Shown: positions 6,755 to 16,458, counted from the first letter of the stretch. The stretch is DNA of 64,000 nucleotides from Keratinibaculum paraultunense (GCF_016767175.1 NZ_CP068564.1:2232001-2296000); one strand, 5' to 3'. Numbers and translations: made by a program. The notes: generated from the sequence alone by a model not told the origin.

Positions 6755-7837
6755 TTAATTTCTTTTTTTAGATACTACTAAGTTCGGAATTAGTTTAGTA
6801 ATTATATCAGCTTGTAAAGAAATACATCTTTTACTTGTAGAATCAACAATTAGCGGTATTGAAAAAGGAATTCCATCAGCTATTTCAATACTTTTTATAA
6901 CTATAATTGAAGTTACTATGTTTAATAATCTAATTATTATAAGAATCTCTTTTTGTTTATTTATATTTAATATATTTATAAAGTGCCAATTATTGTTTCC
7001 TAAAATCTGTTCTATTTCTTTTTCAAATCTAGTCACATTATCCTTATTTATAAATTCCTCCATATCTCTATCTGTCTTTATGCTAACTTCCCAATAATTG
7101 TCATAATTTTCATCTTTAGCATCTTCATTACCAATCATTTCTAAATATAACACTTCTCGTATTTTATTTATTGTTTCTTCATTTCTTAATTTTTCTGTAT
7201 TAATAATATCTCCACTACTTATAGATATAAAATATAATAACTCATATGCTATCTTTAAAAAAGCTAACTCGATTTTTCTTAAATCATATTCAAGTTTTAT
7301 ATTTATAGCTACACCTTCCCTATTTTCTTTCTTTTCATTAGTCTTCTTGTTTTTTTCAATTTCTTCAATTAATGCAAGTCGTTCTTTATCACTTAATCCT
7401 TTCCCCTTTTTCCTAATTTTTCTAGTGTTTGCTATATTAATTATCTCATCTGCAGTAGATGCTATAATTCTTATTCTACCATCTTCTTCAGCGATTACTT
7501 TTGGGTGTACTCTAATATCATATTGTTCTTTCCTTTTATTATATTTCAGACTTACACCTCGATTATTCTCCACTGTTTTCATACCAGTTGCATTTGTTAA
7601 TATATAAGGAACTTTTCCAGATTTACCTTTTAAATTTAATTTTGCTCTTTTACCTATTAAATAGAATGAATCAGTTAAATGAACATCGATTCTGCTACCT
7701 AACAAACTATTACAATCTTTACACACACAATCTATTATTAATGATTCATTACCTAATGCATCTGGAATTATATGTTCCTTATTAAAATCATTTTGCGTCT
7801 TTTTTTCATCACAAAAAATACAAAGCCTTTTTTCCAT
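6755..7837 (-). CDS. HNH endonuclease-domain protein
   Basis: A 360-residue protein. The N-terminus has an HNH/zinc pattern: CIFCDEK (6-12), KEHIIPDALG (about 20-29) and CVCKDCNSLLG (about 38-48), like the HNH nucleases found in phage-defence proteins. The remaining 300 residues include a charged lysine/glutamate-rich stretch (about 140-175) and a hydrophobic C-terminal part, neither recognised. It is the only gene of cassette 3, with its own terminator. A defence role is an inference from domain and context. Confidence 0.65.
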   Translation of the reverse strand: MEKRLCIFCDEKKTQNDFNKEHIIPDALGNESLIIDCVCKDCNSLLGSRIDVHLTDSFYLIGKRAKLNLKGKSGKVPYILTNATGMKTVENNRGVSLKYNKRKEQYDIRVHPKVIAEEDGRIRIIASTADEIINIANTRKIRKKGKGLSDKERLALIEEIEKNKKTNEKKENREGVAINIKLEYDLRKIELAFLKIAYELLYFISISSGDIINTEKLRNEETINKIREVLYLEMIGNEDAKDENYDNYWEVSIKTDRDMEEFINKDNVTRFEKEIEQILGNNNWHFINILNINKQKEILIIIRLLNIVTSIIVIKSIEIADGIPFSIPLIVDSTSKRCISLQADIITKLIPNLVVSKKRN

Positions 7838-8244
7838 AAAAGCCTCCTTTTATAAAGTACGAAGAAGTTATGAATTTTATCCTATCTAATTCCTCAGTAT
7901 CTCTTAATGAGTGTTCAATGATACTTATTATGTAAAACTGGACTGCCAATAAATCACTTCATATATTGAATTAATAATTAAAGGAATTATAATACCACTC
8001 ATTCTATATTTTTGATAATTTTATATTCATATTTATAGCTTGTCCCTACTATGATAAGGTTCACCGTATTTTTTCCCAATGTCATTTTTAAACCTAATAT
8101 ATCAACCATTATATATAAACCATTGTACAAACAATTAATCTTCTTAACCTCTTTGGACCATTGCACGTTAATTTAATAAAATAAAAATTAATATTAGTTT
8201 TATAAATACAAAAACATTAATATTTTTATTAAGTTCTACTATTT
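7838..8244. other. Intergenic region between cassettes 3 and 4
   Basis: No gene seen. It contains the degenerate att-like junction 4 and the AT-rich upstream region of the HNH gene. Confidence 0.5.
8036..8075. repeat. att-like junction 4 (degenerate)
   Basis: ATAGCTTGTCC followed by CTACTATGATAAGGTTCACCGTAT, clearly the left arm and core of junctions 1-3. The core palindrome has decayed (GATAAGG-TTCA-CCGTATT), and the usual right arm with GCAAAACTTATT is absent. Confidence 0.7.
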
Positions 8245-9912
8245 TTAAAAATTTTCCCTTCTCTTTTCATAAAAATAATAAAATATCGAATTAATAACAT
8301 TAATCATTAAAAAGAATAGTTTGCAAACTAGCTGAGGTGAAAGTTCTTTCTTTTGTATTTCATTCCAATGTGCTAATTTATTTCTATAATTATATCCTAT
8401 CTTTGTTTCTTGGGTTTTCCCAAAATAGAATAGTAAATGCTTTACTTGATATTCACCCAATATTTCTTTAATTACTTCGTTTTCAATTGATAAATACTGG
8501 CCTATAGTCCCTATACTACTGGGCACATATTCTTCATCCTGCTTAATATATTTATATGTAACCCGCAATATATTTTCTGTAAATGCACAAATATACATTG
8601 AGGGACCATAACATAAAGATTGCATTCTCTCATCATCTAGTTCTCCAATATTACTAAATATATTATCAAGCATATTGTATAATAATTTCATATCAAATAT
8701 TATATCTTTTTTCCCATATCTTAATTCTTGGCATATAAATTCTAAATATCCAATATACCAAATTAAGCTCTCTACAAATAATTTTTTATCATTCATAATT
8801 GAAAATATAGCTGCAGTCCCTACTGTTATATATACATTTAAATTCTGTTGATGGGAAAAAGTAAAATAATCATCTGAATCAATATTTGAGGATACTAAAT
8901 CTAAGAATGAAGTTTCTTCTTTAGGCGGAAAATTTAAATTACTTTTCATAATATCACATTCTTTATCGTAGCTATGTGTTAAACTCAAAGGCTTAAATTC
9001 CCATGGCATATCTGATTTTAGCATTTTTATAATATCTACAACGGGAATTTCATACGTAATAACTTTTCCTTTTTCTTTCAAATATTTGTCCATTATTTCT
9101 TCTGACACTTCAACATATCCCTCAAATTGATTTCCCTTTATATGGTTTATCCTTTTCAAAATATTATAAATTTCATAAATAGTATTTTGATGTTCCATAA
9201 TATTGTCAATACTTAATTTGTTCATTATAGATTCACCGTAATTAATAATTGTATTTACAGCAATATCTAAATAATCATATAAGTTTTCTTTTTTTCGATT
9301 ATAAACAGATGCTATTATATCACCTATTTTACTAAGTCTATAGTTAATAGCATTTTCTACTATATCTTTACTAAATAACTTTTCAAATAAGGTAGTTTGA
9401 TTTTCTAATGTCTTTTGCAGTTTATCATAGTTATCAAATATTAGGTAACTATAATTATCTATAAGATATAAAAATACATCTTCTGATATCCCCCCTTGAT
9501 ATTTTATACACAAATCAAGAGTAACATTTTTTATATCATAAATTTCCCTTTCTTTCATAAATATAGTTTTAATGTTTATATTAATAAATTTAATAATATT
9601 TCCTACACTGAATTCCTTATATTTCCCTTCTAGTTTTAAAATTAAATTTTGAAAACTTTCCTGGTTCTCCTTATTCTTAATGTATGGTATGATTTCTTGT
9701 ATTTCTATTATCTTTTTTAGAACTAAATAATCTATAAAATCATTTAAAGTTAAATCTTTTGTAAAATCTTTATCCATATAATAATCACATATGAGTATCC
9801 TATTATCTATTATATTTTTTAAATCATTCGGTGTAGCCAAATCATTCAATCCATAATACTTTACTGTCATATAGGTACCATTTTCGTTCAATACATTTAG
9901 AATGTTTCTCAT
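8245..9912 (-). CDS. Large protein with C-terminal HEPN-type RNase motif
   Basis: A 555-residue soluble protein. Near the C-terminus it carries RNKLAH (510-515) inside YNYRNKLAHWNEI, the Rx4-6H motif of HEPN RNases, followed by a hydrophobic helix, as in DUF4209-type proteins. The rest is helical and unrecognised. It follows the Type III R-M operon in the same direction, about 240 nt away behind that operon's terminator. HEPN proteins are frequent in R-M and abortive-infection loci, so a role as back-up toxin is plausible but inferred. Confidence 0.5.
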   Translation of the reverse strand: MRNILNVLNENGTYMTVKYYGLNDLATPNDLKNIIDNRILICDYYMDKDFTKDLTLNDFIDYLVLKKIIEIQEIIPYIKNKENQESFQNLILKLEGKYKEFSVGNIIKFININIKTIFMKEREIYDIKNVTLDLCIKYQGGISEDVFLYLIDNYSYLIFDNYDKLQKTLENQTTLFEKLFSKDIVENAINYRLSKIGDIIASVYNRKKENLYDYLDIAVNTIINYGESIMNKLSIDNIMEHQNTIYEIYNILKRINHIKGNQFEGYVEVSEEIMDKYLKEKGKVITYEIPVVDIIKMLKSDMPWEFKPLSLTHSYDKECDIMKSNLNFPPKEETSFLDLVSSNIDSDDYFTFSHQQNLNVYITVGTAAIFSIMNDKKLFVESLIWYIGYLEFICQELRYGKKDIIFDMKLLYNMLDNIFSNIGELDDERMQSLCYGPSMYICAFTENILRVTYKYIKQDEEYVPSSIGTIGQYLSIENEVIKEILGEYQVKHLLFYFGKTQETKIGYNYRNKLAHWNEIQKKELSPQLVCKLFFLMINVINSIFYYFYEKRRENF

Positions 9913-10107
9913 AATACCACCTCTACCATTACCATTCTAACACCTGCCATAATTGATTTTATATTTGACATCATAACCTCTCCCATTTTGTATAACGACC
10001 TTTTATCCCTTTTTACAATAAATTTATCATACTAATTCTAAACAGTTCCTTTACAATATGAACAAACATTATATTTTATAAATATATTTAATCTAATAAA
10101 AATTAAA

Positions 10108-10147
10108 ATACAGCAGTAGGCCTAATATGTCAAGCCTACTGCTGTAT
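10108..10147 (-). terminator. Terminator of the Type III R-M operon
   Basis: ATACAGCAGTAGGC pairs perfectly with GCCTACTGCTGTAT (14-bp stem) at the end of res. Confidence 0.8.
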
Positions 10148-10149
10148 AA

Positions 10150-13100
10150 TTAAAATATATCCTCTATCCTATTTTTCCAATATTTTTTATATTCCTCTGA
10201 TATACTACCTGAACCCTTTTTATTATATAATATAAGTTGCGTTTGAACTATCTCTTCCTTATATTTATACTCTTTTTTGCCTTCAAAAAACCTTTTATAA
10301 CCTCTAATCTTATAGTTAACGTCTGAAAAAGATGTACTCTTAGGGTCTACAAATAATATTTTATAGACGCCAGTTTCTTTCTCTTTCAACCAAAATATAA
10401 AATCAGGTTTAAATTGTCTATATTTATTCTTCTTCTCATCATAATAAGGTATATATATTTTATCTATGGTCTCATCTATCTTACTAAACATCCACCATTC
10501 ATACTTGTTGTCAATATTATCCTTATTATCTTCTATATAATTTTCTAAATCAATTATAAAGCAATGCTCGCTTTGTTCCTTAATAATATGTGTAATATAA
10601 TCAATTTTATCATTTTCTGTCGTAATTATAGGTAAATAATAATGCTCAGGTATATACTTTATTTGTACTCCCTCTACTTCAATTTTATCAGATATTTTAC
10701 TAGTTTCATCTAAATATTTAGTAGCTTCTTCTTTGGAAATAACCCCCTCAAGCAGCTTATCTAGTATTTCATCTCTATTAGTTTTACTCTCTTTTGCTCT
10801 TTTTACCTTTTCAATCTCTTTAACAATTTTTTCATATTTATCCTTAGATATCTTTATCTTTTTAAAGTGAATAATATCTTTATCCTCATTAATCTCTTTA
10901 AAACTTAATATTTTATCCTTCATTCTTATATGTTCTTTTAGTTTATATATCAATATATCTAAATTGGAATAAGTATTTAAATTTGTAAATTCAAAGTTGT
11001 TTTTGTCTACCAACAATTCTTTAATCTTTTTTAATTGCTTTAAACTTATGTCATGTTTCAAAAGTAAATTATTATCATTATTTTCCAAAATATATCGTCT
11101 CATTCTTTCATAGTCTGATTTTAAAATATAAAATTTTGGCATATCACATATATTTATAAATTCAGTTTCCTTATATTTGGGAACTAAAAGGGTGTATGGT
11201 GCTTCTGATTTTCTAATATTATCTATCCCTACCATTTCTATATCTTCTTCAGTATCCTTTTCCATCGCATCTATTACTTTTTCTAATACATTTTTATCGG
11301 TAGCAAATACAAATAGGCTTTCTAATGAATGACCATAAGTTAATAGAGTACTATCTTGTTTAATGGGATTTAATTTTTTTAATACTTCTTCACCTCTAAT
11401 TTTATCTATTCTCTTTCTTTCTCCTTTAATTGGTTGGATTCTAATCCCCCTACCGAGAGATTGTAGAACATATTTTTGTGATTGAGCCTGAGTGCCTATA
11501 TTAATATAGTTAATTATATTAGGTCTTAAAGAATCCCATCCTTCATAAAAGGCTCTTGAGCCCATAAGTATATTTATATCTTCATATTCATCAATATTTT
11601 CAAAATATCTTTTATCTTCATATCTTTCAGTTATAGTCAGGTTCTTTAAATTATCTTTTACCCATTTCCTAGCTTCTCCAATTCTTACAATACAAAATGG
11701 ACTTGGATTTTCAGATGTTTTTAAGAAAAAGGCAACTTCATTTTCATTGTCTTTTGAGTAGCTTATTTCAATTTCACCTTTTTCCCGTGAATTATACACA
11801 TATTTATATATTTCATCTATATCAATACCGCTGACCTTATTTGTATCTATATCAATATCACCCATTTTATACATATATTGTCCCTTGTTAAATTCATTTA
11901 TAAGCTCAATTCTTGCCTCTCTAAACAAATCAGCATCACAACCATTTTGAGCTATTTCCATTATCTCCTTAAAATATAATAGCAAATCTGGGTCTGTCTC
12001 ATATTTAGATTTGTTAACTGTGTTTACTAGAGTAAGCATCATAGGGCTATGATATATTTTATCTATATCACTTAACTCCTCATAGCATTTTTTCAAGTAA
12101 GATAATGTTATTAATCCTTTTAATACTATCTTTTTTTTGTTTCTTATAACTTCATCATCTTCTATTTTACCTTTGAAATCATCAAACTCAGATTTAGATA
12201 CATATATCTTTTTTCCATAACCTGCTTCTAAAAACTTCTTTAAGTTAAAATTATAAATTGTAGTTATTTTATCTATTTCATCCGTAAAAGTTGCAGAAAA
12301 GTTAAACAGAAAACCATTCTTAGAAAATGCTGAAAAGTATGCCTTCATTTTAGAGTCTCCACTTTCCCCTCTATGAGCCTCATCTAATATTACATACCAT
12401 TTACCATTATTTACTCTCTGAGCATAATTTAGCATCGCATCAGTATCATGGCCATCAATAAAATTATCTGACCTGTAATAGTATACAGTTATTTCATTTG
12501 AAAAAGACATAGACATCTGCTCTGTGTTAGTCTTTTTACCTTCAAATTCTTTTAAATTTACCAATCTAATATGGGGATTATCTGGGGTTAAATTAAAGTC
12601 TTCTAATTCATCTTTTAATTGCTTTAGTAAATCATTTCTAGGGGCTAATAGCATTATATTGTTTTTAGGTATTTCCCCTCTATCCATTAGAATTCCAAGT
12701 ATTTGAATAAGTTTGATTATTACAAGAGATTTTCCACTAGCAGTTGACATCCAAAAATTCATTCTATTTGTAAATTCCTTAAAACTAATAGTATCCTCTT
12801 CTACATTGAAATGTTTTTCATATATTTCAAATACTTCATCCCTAAATCCGTATTTACTACTCCTTCTTTTCTGTCCTGCAGCTGATTCAATATTTCCATC
12901 ATATATAGATTTATATATTTCAAATATAGCTGATTTTCTTTTGTCATTTGCTTCAGATTCTTCATCTATTAAATAATCTTCTATATCTTCATAATATTTA
13001 TATAACCCTAAAATTGCATACTTAATAGCTTCTTCTTGATATTCAAACAGAGTTCTTTTAAAAGAATATTTTTTTATATTAGGTATTTCCCAACTAGATG

Positions 13101-13155
13101 GAAGTTCGTCAAATTTATTTATGTCGATTATTTTTTCAAACAATATATTTTTCAT
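10150..13155 (-). CDS. res: Type III restriction enzyme Res subunit
   Basis: A 1001-residue SF2 helicase-nuclease. Walker A is STASGKS (about 137-143), the DEAH box is ILDEAH (about 256-261), followed by FSATFTDE and the motif VI-like QSLGRGIRIQP. The C-terminus has a PD-(D/E)xK-like nuclease pattern (KPDFIFWL ... LFVDPKS). Type III Res proteins work with Mod to cleave DNA after ATP-dependent sliding or translocation. The gene is coupled to mod by a TAATG overlap. It is the main defence cargo of cassette 4. Confidence 0.88.
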   Translation of the reverse strand: MKNILFEKIIDINKFDELPSSWEIPNIKKYSFKRTLFEYQEEAIKYAILGLYKYYEDIEDYLIDEESEANDKRKSAIFEIYKSIYDGNIESAAGQKRRSSKYGFRDEVFEIYEKHFNVEEDTISFKEFTNRMNFWMSTASGKSLVIIKLIQILGILMDRGEIPKNNIMLLAPRNDLLKQLKDELEDFNLTPDNPHIRLVNLKEFEGKKTNTEQMSMSFSNEITVYYYRSDNFIDGHDTDAMLNYAQRVNNGKWYVILDEAHRGESGDSKMKAYFSAFSKNGFLFNFSATFTDEIDKITTIYNFNLKKFLEAGYGKKIYVSKSEFDDFKGKIEDDEVIRNKKKIVLKGLITLSYLKKCYEELSDIDKIYHSPMMLTLVNTVNKSKYETDPDLLLYFKEIMEIAQNGCDADLFREARIELINEFNKGQYMYKMGDIDIDTNKVSGIDIDEIYKYVYNSREKGEIEISYSKDNENEVAFFLKTSENPSPFCIVRIGEARKWVKDNLKNLTITERYEDKRYFENIDEYEDINILMGSRAFYEGWDSLRPNIINYINIGTQAQSQKYVLQSLGRGIRIQPIKGERKRIDKIRGEEVLKKLNPIKQDSTLLTYGHSLESLFVFATDKNVLEKVIDAMEKDTEEDIEMVGIDNIRKSEAPYTLLVPKYKETEFINICDMPKFYILKSDYERMRRYILENNDNNLLLKHDISLKQLKKIKELLVDKNNFEFTNLNTYSNLDILIYKLKEHIRMKDKILSFKEINEDKDIIHFKKIKISKDKYEKIVKEIEKVKRAKESKTNRDEILDKLLEGVISKEEATKYLDETSKISDKIEVEGVQIKYIPEHYYLPIITTENDKIDYITHIIKEQSEHCFIIDLENYIEDNKDNIDNKYEWWMFSKIDETIDKIYIPYYDEKKNKYRQFKPDFIFWLKEKETGVYKILFVDPKSTSFSDVNYKIRGYKRFFEGKKEYKYKEEIVQTQLILYNKKGSGSISEEYKKYWKNRIEDIF

Positions 13156-15599
13156 TATTCACACCACCAAATTAGAGGTTTTATCATTTTATAATCTATA
13201 TTATTCAAATCAACCTTTGTTCCATCTTCAAATATTACTTCATCTTCTGTTATTTTCTTAATCCATTTTCCTGTTAGATTAGATAATGTTTCTGGTATAT
13301 CAATCTTTTCATATAATTTACTTAAATCTACTTTAACCTCGTCACCTTGAATTTCCATACAATAATTCAACTTTTCATCCCTTAGAAATACATATTGTTC
13401 AAATGGAGATTTGTTTTGATTATAAATCAAATGTTCATCATCTTTATATACTGCTTTTCTTAATGTATCTTCATATTGCTCTAAAGAATAGTATTTAAAA
13501 AATCCTCCACCTTGCCAATTAATGTCTTTTGAAAGATGAGGTTTCCTAATTTTATCAATCACTTTCATTGTTTTATCACCATATAAAACCCATTTCATTC
13601 TTCCTAAAATGCCTAATTTTTTTTCATTTTTTTTATCATAATAAAACTCCTTAAAATATTTTCCTAGCTCAACTCCTAAATATTTTCTATTTAATTTATG
13701 TGCAACTGCAAAGGTCGTTCCTATTCCTCCAAAAAAATCCAAAATTAAATCTCCTTTATCTGTACTAGCTTGAATAATTCTTCTCAATAAATTTTCAGGT
13801 TTTTGTGCCGAACTAAAGCCAAAGCTTTCACTTACTCTCATTTCTGATTGTGTAAATGAAAATATATCATTCCAAATATCCCCAATTGGAAATATTTTTT
13901 CATTAATTTCAATATTCTTTTTCAATAATTCACCATTTTCCCAATATTCAATATAATAATTGAAGTCATGTATTTTTTTGGGTTTTTCTATTTCTTCTTT
14001 TTTTTCTGATATCAAATCTAACCAACCAATATCAAGTTTTGTAGTATTTCTATTAGGTTTCCATAATTTATTAAATTTGCTTTTTCCATTTTTACAGTAG
14101 AAAATTGTTTGATGTTTTAATACAAAATTTTCTCCAAAACTTTTGTATCCAAATAAATCAGCTTCTTCATCTTTTGTAGCATTTGTATCAAATATAATTT
14201 CGGTAATTTCAGAATAAAGTTTTTTCAAAATTTGTTTTCCATAATCATTCGCATTATCATCTAAATGCAAATAAAAACTACCATCTTCTTTCATAAATTC
14301 TTTTCCAAGTAATATTCTGTCATATATAATTGATAACCAAGTGGAATTTTTATATTCATCAACATATATAAAATCGCTTCCAGTATTGAATGGTGGGTCT
14401 ATATATATACATTGTACTTTTCCTTTGTATTTTGGTAATAGGGTATTTAAAGCCTGATAATTTTCTGAGTGGATTAATCTCCCATCTAATTCTTCATCTA
14501 AATTGTCAAATAAACCTAGTATATCTAATTCTAAATCTTTAAAATATTTGGTATCTATAGGTAAATGTTTATGTTTTTCTTCATCTCTATTATTAAAATC
14601 AAAACCATCTTCTACCATCCCTAGCTCTTCCCATTCCCTTATTTGTCTATCTAAATTAGGATGATTTGCTATTTTGTTAATTATCTCATCTGTAAGCTTA
14701 TCTATTGTTATTACATAATTTGAATTTAAAACAAATTTAGGTTTATTCCATATTCTTACTAACTCATCTTCAAATTGAGATATAAAATCTATTACATCAT
14801 AAGCTATATCTTTTAATACCATTAGTTGATTAATTCTCTTTTCATTGAATTTATTATAACTTCTTTCCCCATCACCAAACATATACTGATAAAGATATAT
14901 ATCAAATCTATCTGTTAAAAATTTCTTTGCATTCTTATTTATAAAATAATCTACTTCTGATTGCTTTTTAAAGATTTTAAACACTTTTATTAGTTCATCT
15001 TCACTTATTTCAATACCGTTTTTATTTAATTTCTTTAATATGTCATCAATTTTAGTAGTTTTATTGCCAGATTTATACTCAGGATAAAAAATAATTTTCT
15101 TTTTGTCTTTATTTTCTTTTACTATACATTCCCTAAAAACTATCTCTTTCTTCTCATTGTTTTTTTTATGTTCTAATTTGGAAACATCAAAGTAATAGTC
15201 AATACCATCTACTTCAAATTCAATATCCTGATATAATATATCAGTTTTTACATAATAAAGCATCTGAGTTTTCCAGAACAATGATACATCTTCATTCTCA
15301 GAATAAACTTTCTCATATGTATTTTTATTTAATTCATTATAGGTATAATAAACTGAGCCAGTGTCTGTAAAATAATCTTTAAAAAAATCATATAGCCTTT
15401 CATAAAGTTCTTCTTTAAATTCTGGAAATTTCTTAGTTTTCTCATTAACTACTTTAGTCAATTCTTCTTCTATTATCTCAAAATGTTTAGCCTTCATAGT
15501 CATAAGATTTACATATCCAGAATCTCCTTTAATCGGTGTCCCAATATACATATCTTTTAATATCTCATAAAACTTATCTTCATAAGTCACAATACTCAC
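13155..15599 (-). CDS. mod: Type III DNA methyltransferase Mod subunit
   Basis: An 814-residue N6-adenine methyltransferase. The catalytic DPPFNTG motif lies near residue 400 (IYIDPPFNTGSDFIY) and the SAM-binding motif FFGGIGTT near 620, the order of beta-class Mod enzymes. About 330 extra N-terminal residues precede the catalytic core, making it larger than typical 600-650-residue Mod proteins. It overlaps res by one base (TAATG), so translation is coupled. The promoter lies in the 190-bp divergent region shared with the rlmH-like gene. Confidence 0.88.
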   Translation of the reverse strand: MSIVTYEDKFYEILKDMYIGTPIKGDSGYVNLMTMKAKHFEIIEEELTKVVNEKTKKFPEFKEELYERLYDFFKDYFTDTGSVYYTYNELNKNTYEKVYSENEDVSLFWKTQMLYYVKTDILYQDIEFEVDGIDYYFDVSKLEHKKNNEKKEIVFRECIVKENKDKKKIIFYPEYKSGNKTTKIDDILKKLNKNGIEISEDELIKVFKIFKKQSEVDYFINKNAKKFLTDRFDIYLYQYMFGDGERSYNKFNEKRINQLMVLKDIAYDVIDFISQFEDELVRIWNKPKFVLNSNYVITIDKLTDEIINKIANHPNLDRQIREWEELGMVEDGFDFNNRDEEKHKHLPIDTKYFKDLELDILGLFDNLDEELDGRLIHSENYQALNTLLPKYKGKVQCIYIDPPFNTGSDFIYVDEYKNSTWLSIIYDRILLGKEFMKEDGSFYLHLDDNANDYGKQILKKLYSEITEIIFDTNATKDEEADLFGYKSFGENFVLKHQTIFYCKNGKSKFNKLWKPNRNTTKLDIGWLDLISEKKEEIEKPKKIHDFNYYIEYWENGELLKKNIEINEKIFPIGDIWNDIFSFTQSEMRVSESFGFSSAQKPENLLRRIIQASTDKGDLILDFFGGIGTTFAVAHKLNRKYLGVELGKYFKEFYYDKKNEKKLGILGRMKWVLYGDKTMKVIDKIRKPHLSKDINWQGGGFFKYYSLEQYEDTLRKAVYKDDEHLIYNQNKSPFEQYVFLRDEKLNYCMEIQGDEVKVDLSKLYEKIDIPETLSNLTGKWIKKITEDEVIFEDGTKVDLNNIDYKMIKPLIWWCE

Positions 15600-15738
15600 C
15601 CTTGCTTTCTAATATATTTTAATTAAAATCTTACTTTAATTCTAACAATTATATCTATTTTTTACAAATAAGAAATAAAATTTTCTACCTTATCTTCTAA
15701 ATTAAAATAATTCATGGTACATCCTTTTCATTTCACCT

Positions 15739-15760
15739 CTATTCAATTATAATTGAATAG
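15739..15760. promoter_or_regulatory. 22-bp perfect palindrome between divergent genes
   Basis: The strand-symmetric sequence centred at 15749/15750 (CTATTCAATTA and its complement) lies between mod and the rlmH-like gene. It is a candidate operator controlling one or both. No regulator gene is adjacent. Confidence 0.5.
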
Positions 15761-15790
15761 TCTTTAATAATTTAATTGAAAGGATATGCT

Positions 15791-16207
15791 ATGAACTACA
15801 AAATTTATATTGTCGATGAAAATAAAATAGATAGGTTTTACATCGAAGCAATAAAAGAATATGAAAAAAGATTAAGTAAATACTGCAAAATTAAATTGCA
15901 TCATATAAAAAATAGAGAGCAATTACTTTCAAAGTTATCTAAAAATAGCCATGTGATATTAATATCCACTGAAGGTGCCAATGTTTCCTCTGAAGAACTT
16001 GCTGAAAAGATTAATTCTTATGGGGTAACTGGTATATCAAATATAACTATTATTTTAGGAGATTCTCTCGAAATGTTCAAAGATAATTTTGATGAATCTA
16101 TAATGATTAGTACTATGGATATGGAGATAGGATTACAAGCTACAATCTTATTCGAACAAATCTATAGAGCGTATCGTATAATTAACAATCAACCCTACCA
16201 TAAATAG
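15791..16207 (+). CDS. Degenerate RlmH-like protein
   Basis: A 138-residue homologue of the 159-residue chromosomal RlmH, a SPOUT 23S rRNA pseudouridine methyltransferase. The knot region is eroded: FIIGGSLG has become IILGDSLE, and the FPHQL segment is replaced by MEIGLQ. The C-terminus LFEQIYRAYRIINNQPYHK is well kept. ATG 15791 follows AAAGGA. It is therefore unlikely to be an active methyltransferase. Its 3' end resembles att-like junction 1. It faces the true rlmH across 23.7 kb in inverted orientation. Confidence 0.8.
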   Translation: MNYKIYIVDENKIDRFYIEAIKEYEKRLSKYCKIKLHHIKNREQLLSKLSKNSHVILISTEGANVSSEELAEKINSYGVTGISNITIILGDSLEMFKDNFDESIMISTMDMEIGLQATILFEQIYRAYRIINNQPYHK

Positions 16208-16216
16208 GACAAGCCT
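16188..16216. repeat. att-like sequence at the end of the rlmH-like gene (inverted)
   Basis: CAACCCTACCATAAATAGGACAAGC closely matches the minus strand of junction 1 (GAACCCTATCATAAGTAGGACAAGC). It includes the stop codon and the GGACAAGC tail that follows rlmH in all left junctions, but in the opposite orientation. Confidence 0.65.
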
Positions 16217-16256
16217 TTTATTTGCAAATAAGATATGTTTTTACAAATAAAAGGCT
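16212..16256 (+). terminator. Hairpin after the rlmH-like gene
   Basis: AGCCTTTTATTTG and CAAATAAAAGGCT form a perfect 13-bp stem with a 19-nt loop, starting five bases after the stop codon. Confidence 0.65.
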
Positions 16257-16386
16257 AATTATTTAAAACTGAACTCTCTGCAGTTAAGGTGACAAATGTG
16301 CATATTACTATGATACGGCGTTTTTTTATGTCAAAATCATGTATATATTGTATGTCTAATGCTAAAGCATCTATATATTTTATATA

Positions 16387-16458
16387 TTATAAGAACTTAT
16401 ATGAAATTATATGAAATTGCTTTTTATTGTTATAAGAAATTATATGAATTTATAAGAA
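16387..16458. repeat. Six helically phased TTATAWGAA repeats
   Basis: TTATA(A/T)GAA occurs at 16387, 16397 and 16407 and again at 16430, 16440 and 16450: two blocks of three copies at exact 10-bp spacing. They lie downstream of the 320-aa gene. They resemble iterons or a cooperative protein-binding site. Confidence 0.65.

Noticed and set aside
16306-16330. A further att-like half site (ACTATGATACGGCG)
   Set aside because: It matches only the TGATACGG part of the core. Neither the TTCACC half nor either conserved arm follows, so chance or a very old relic cannot be told apart.
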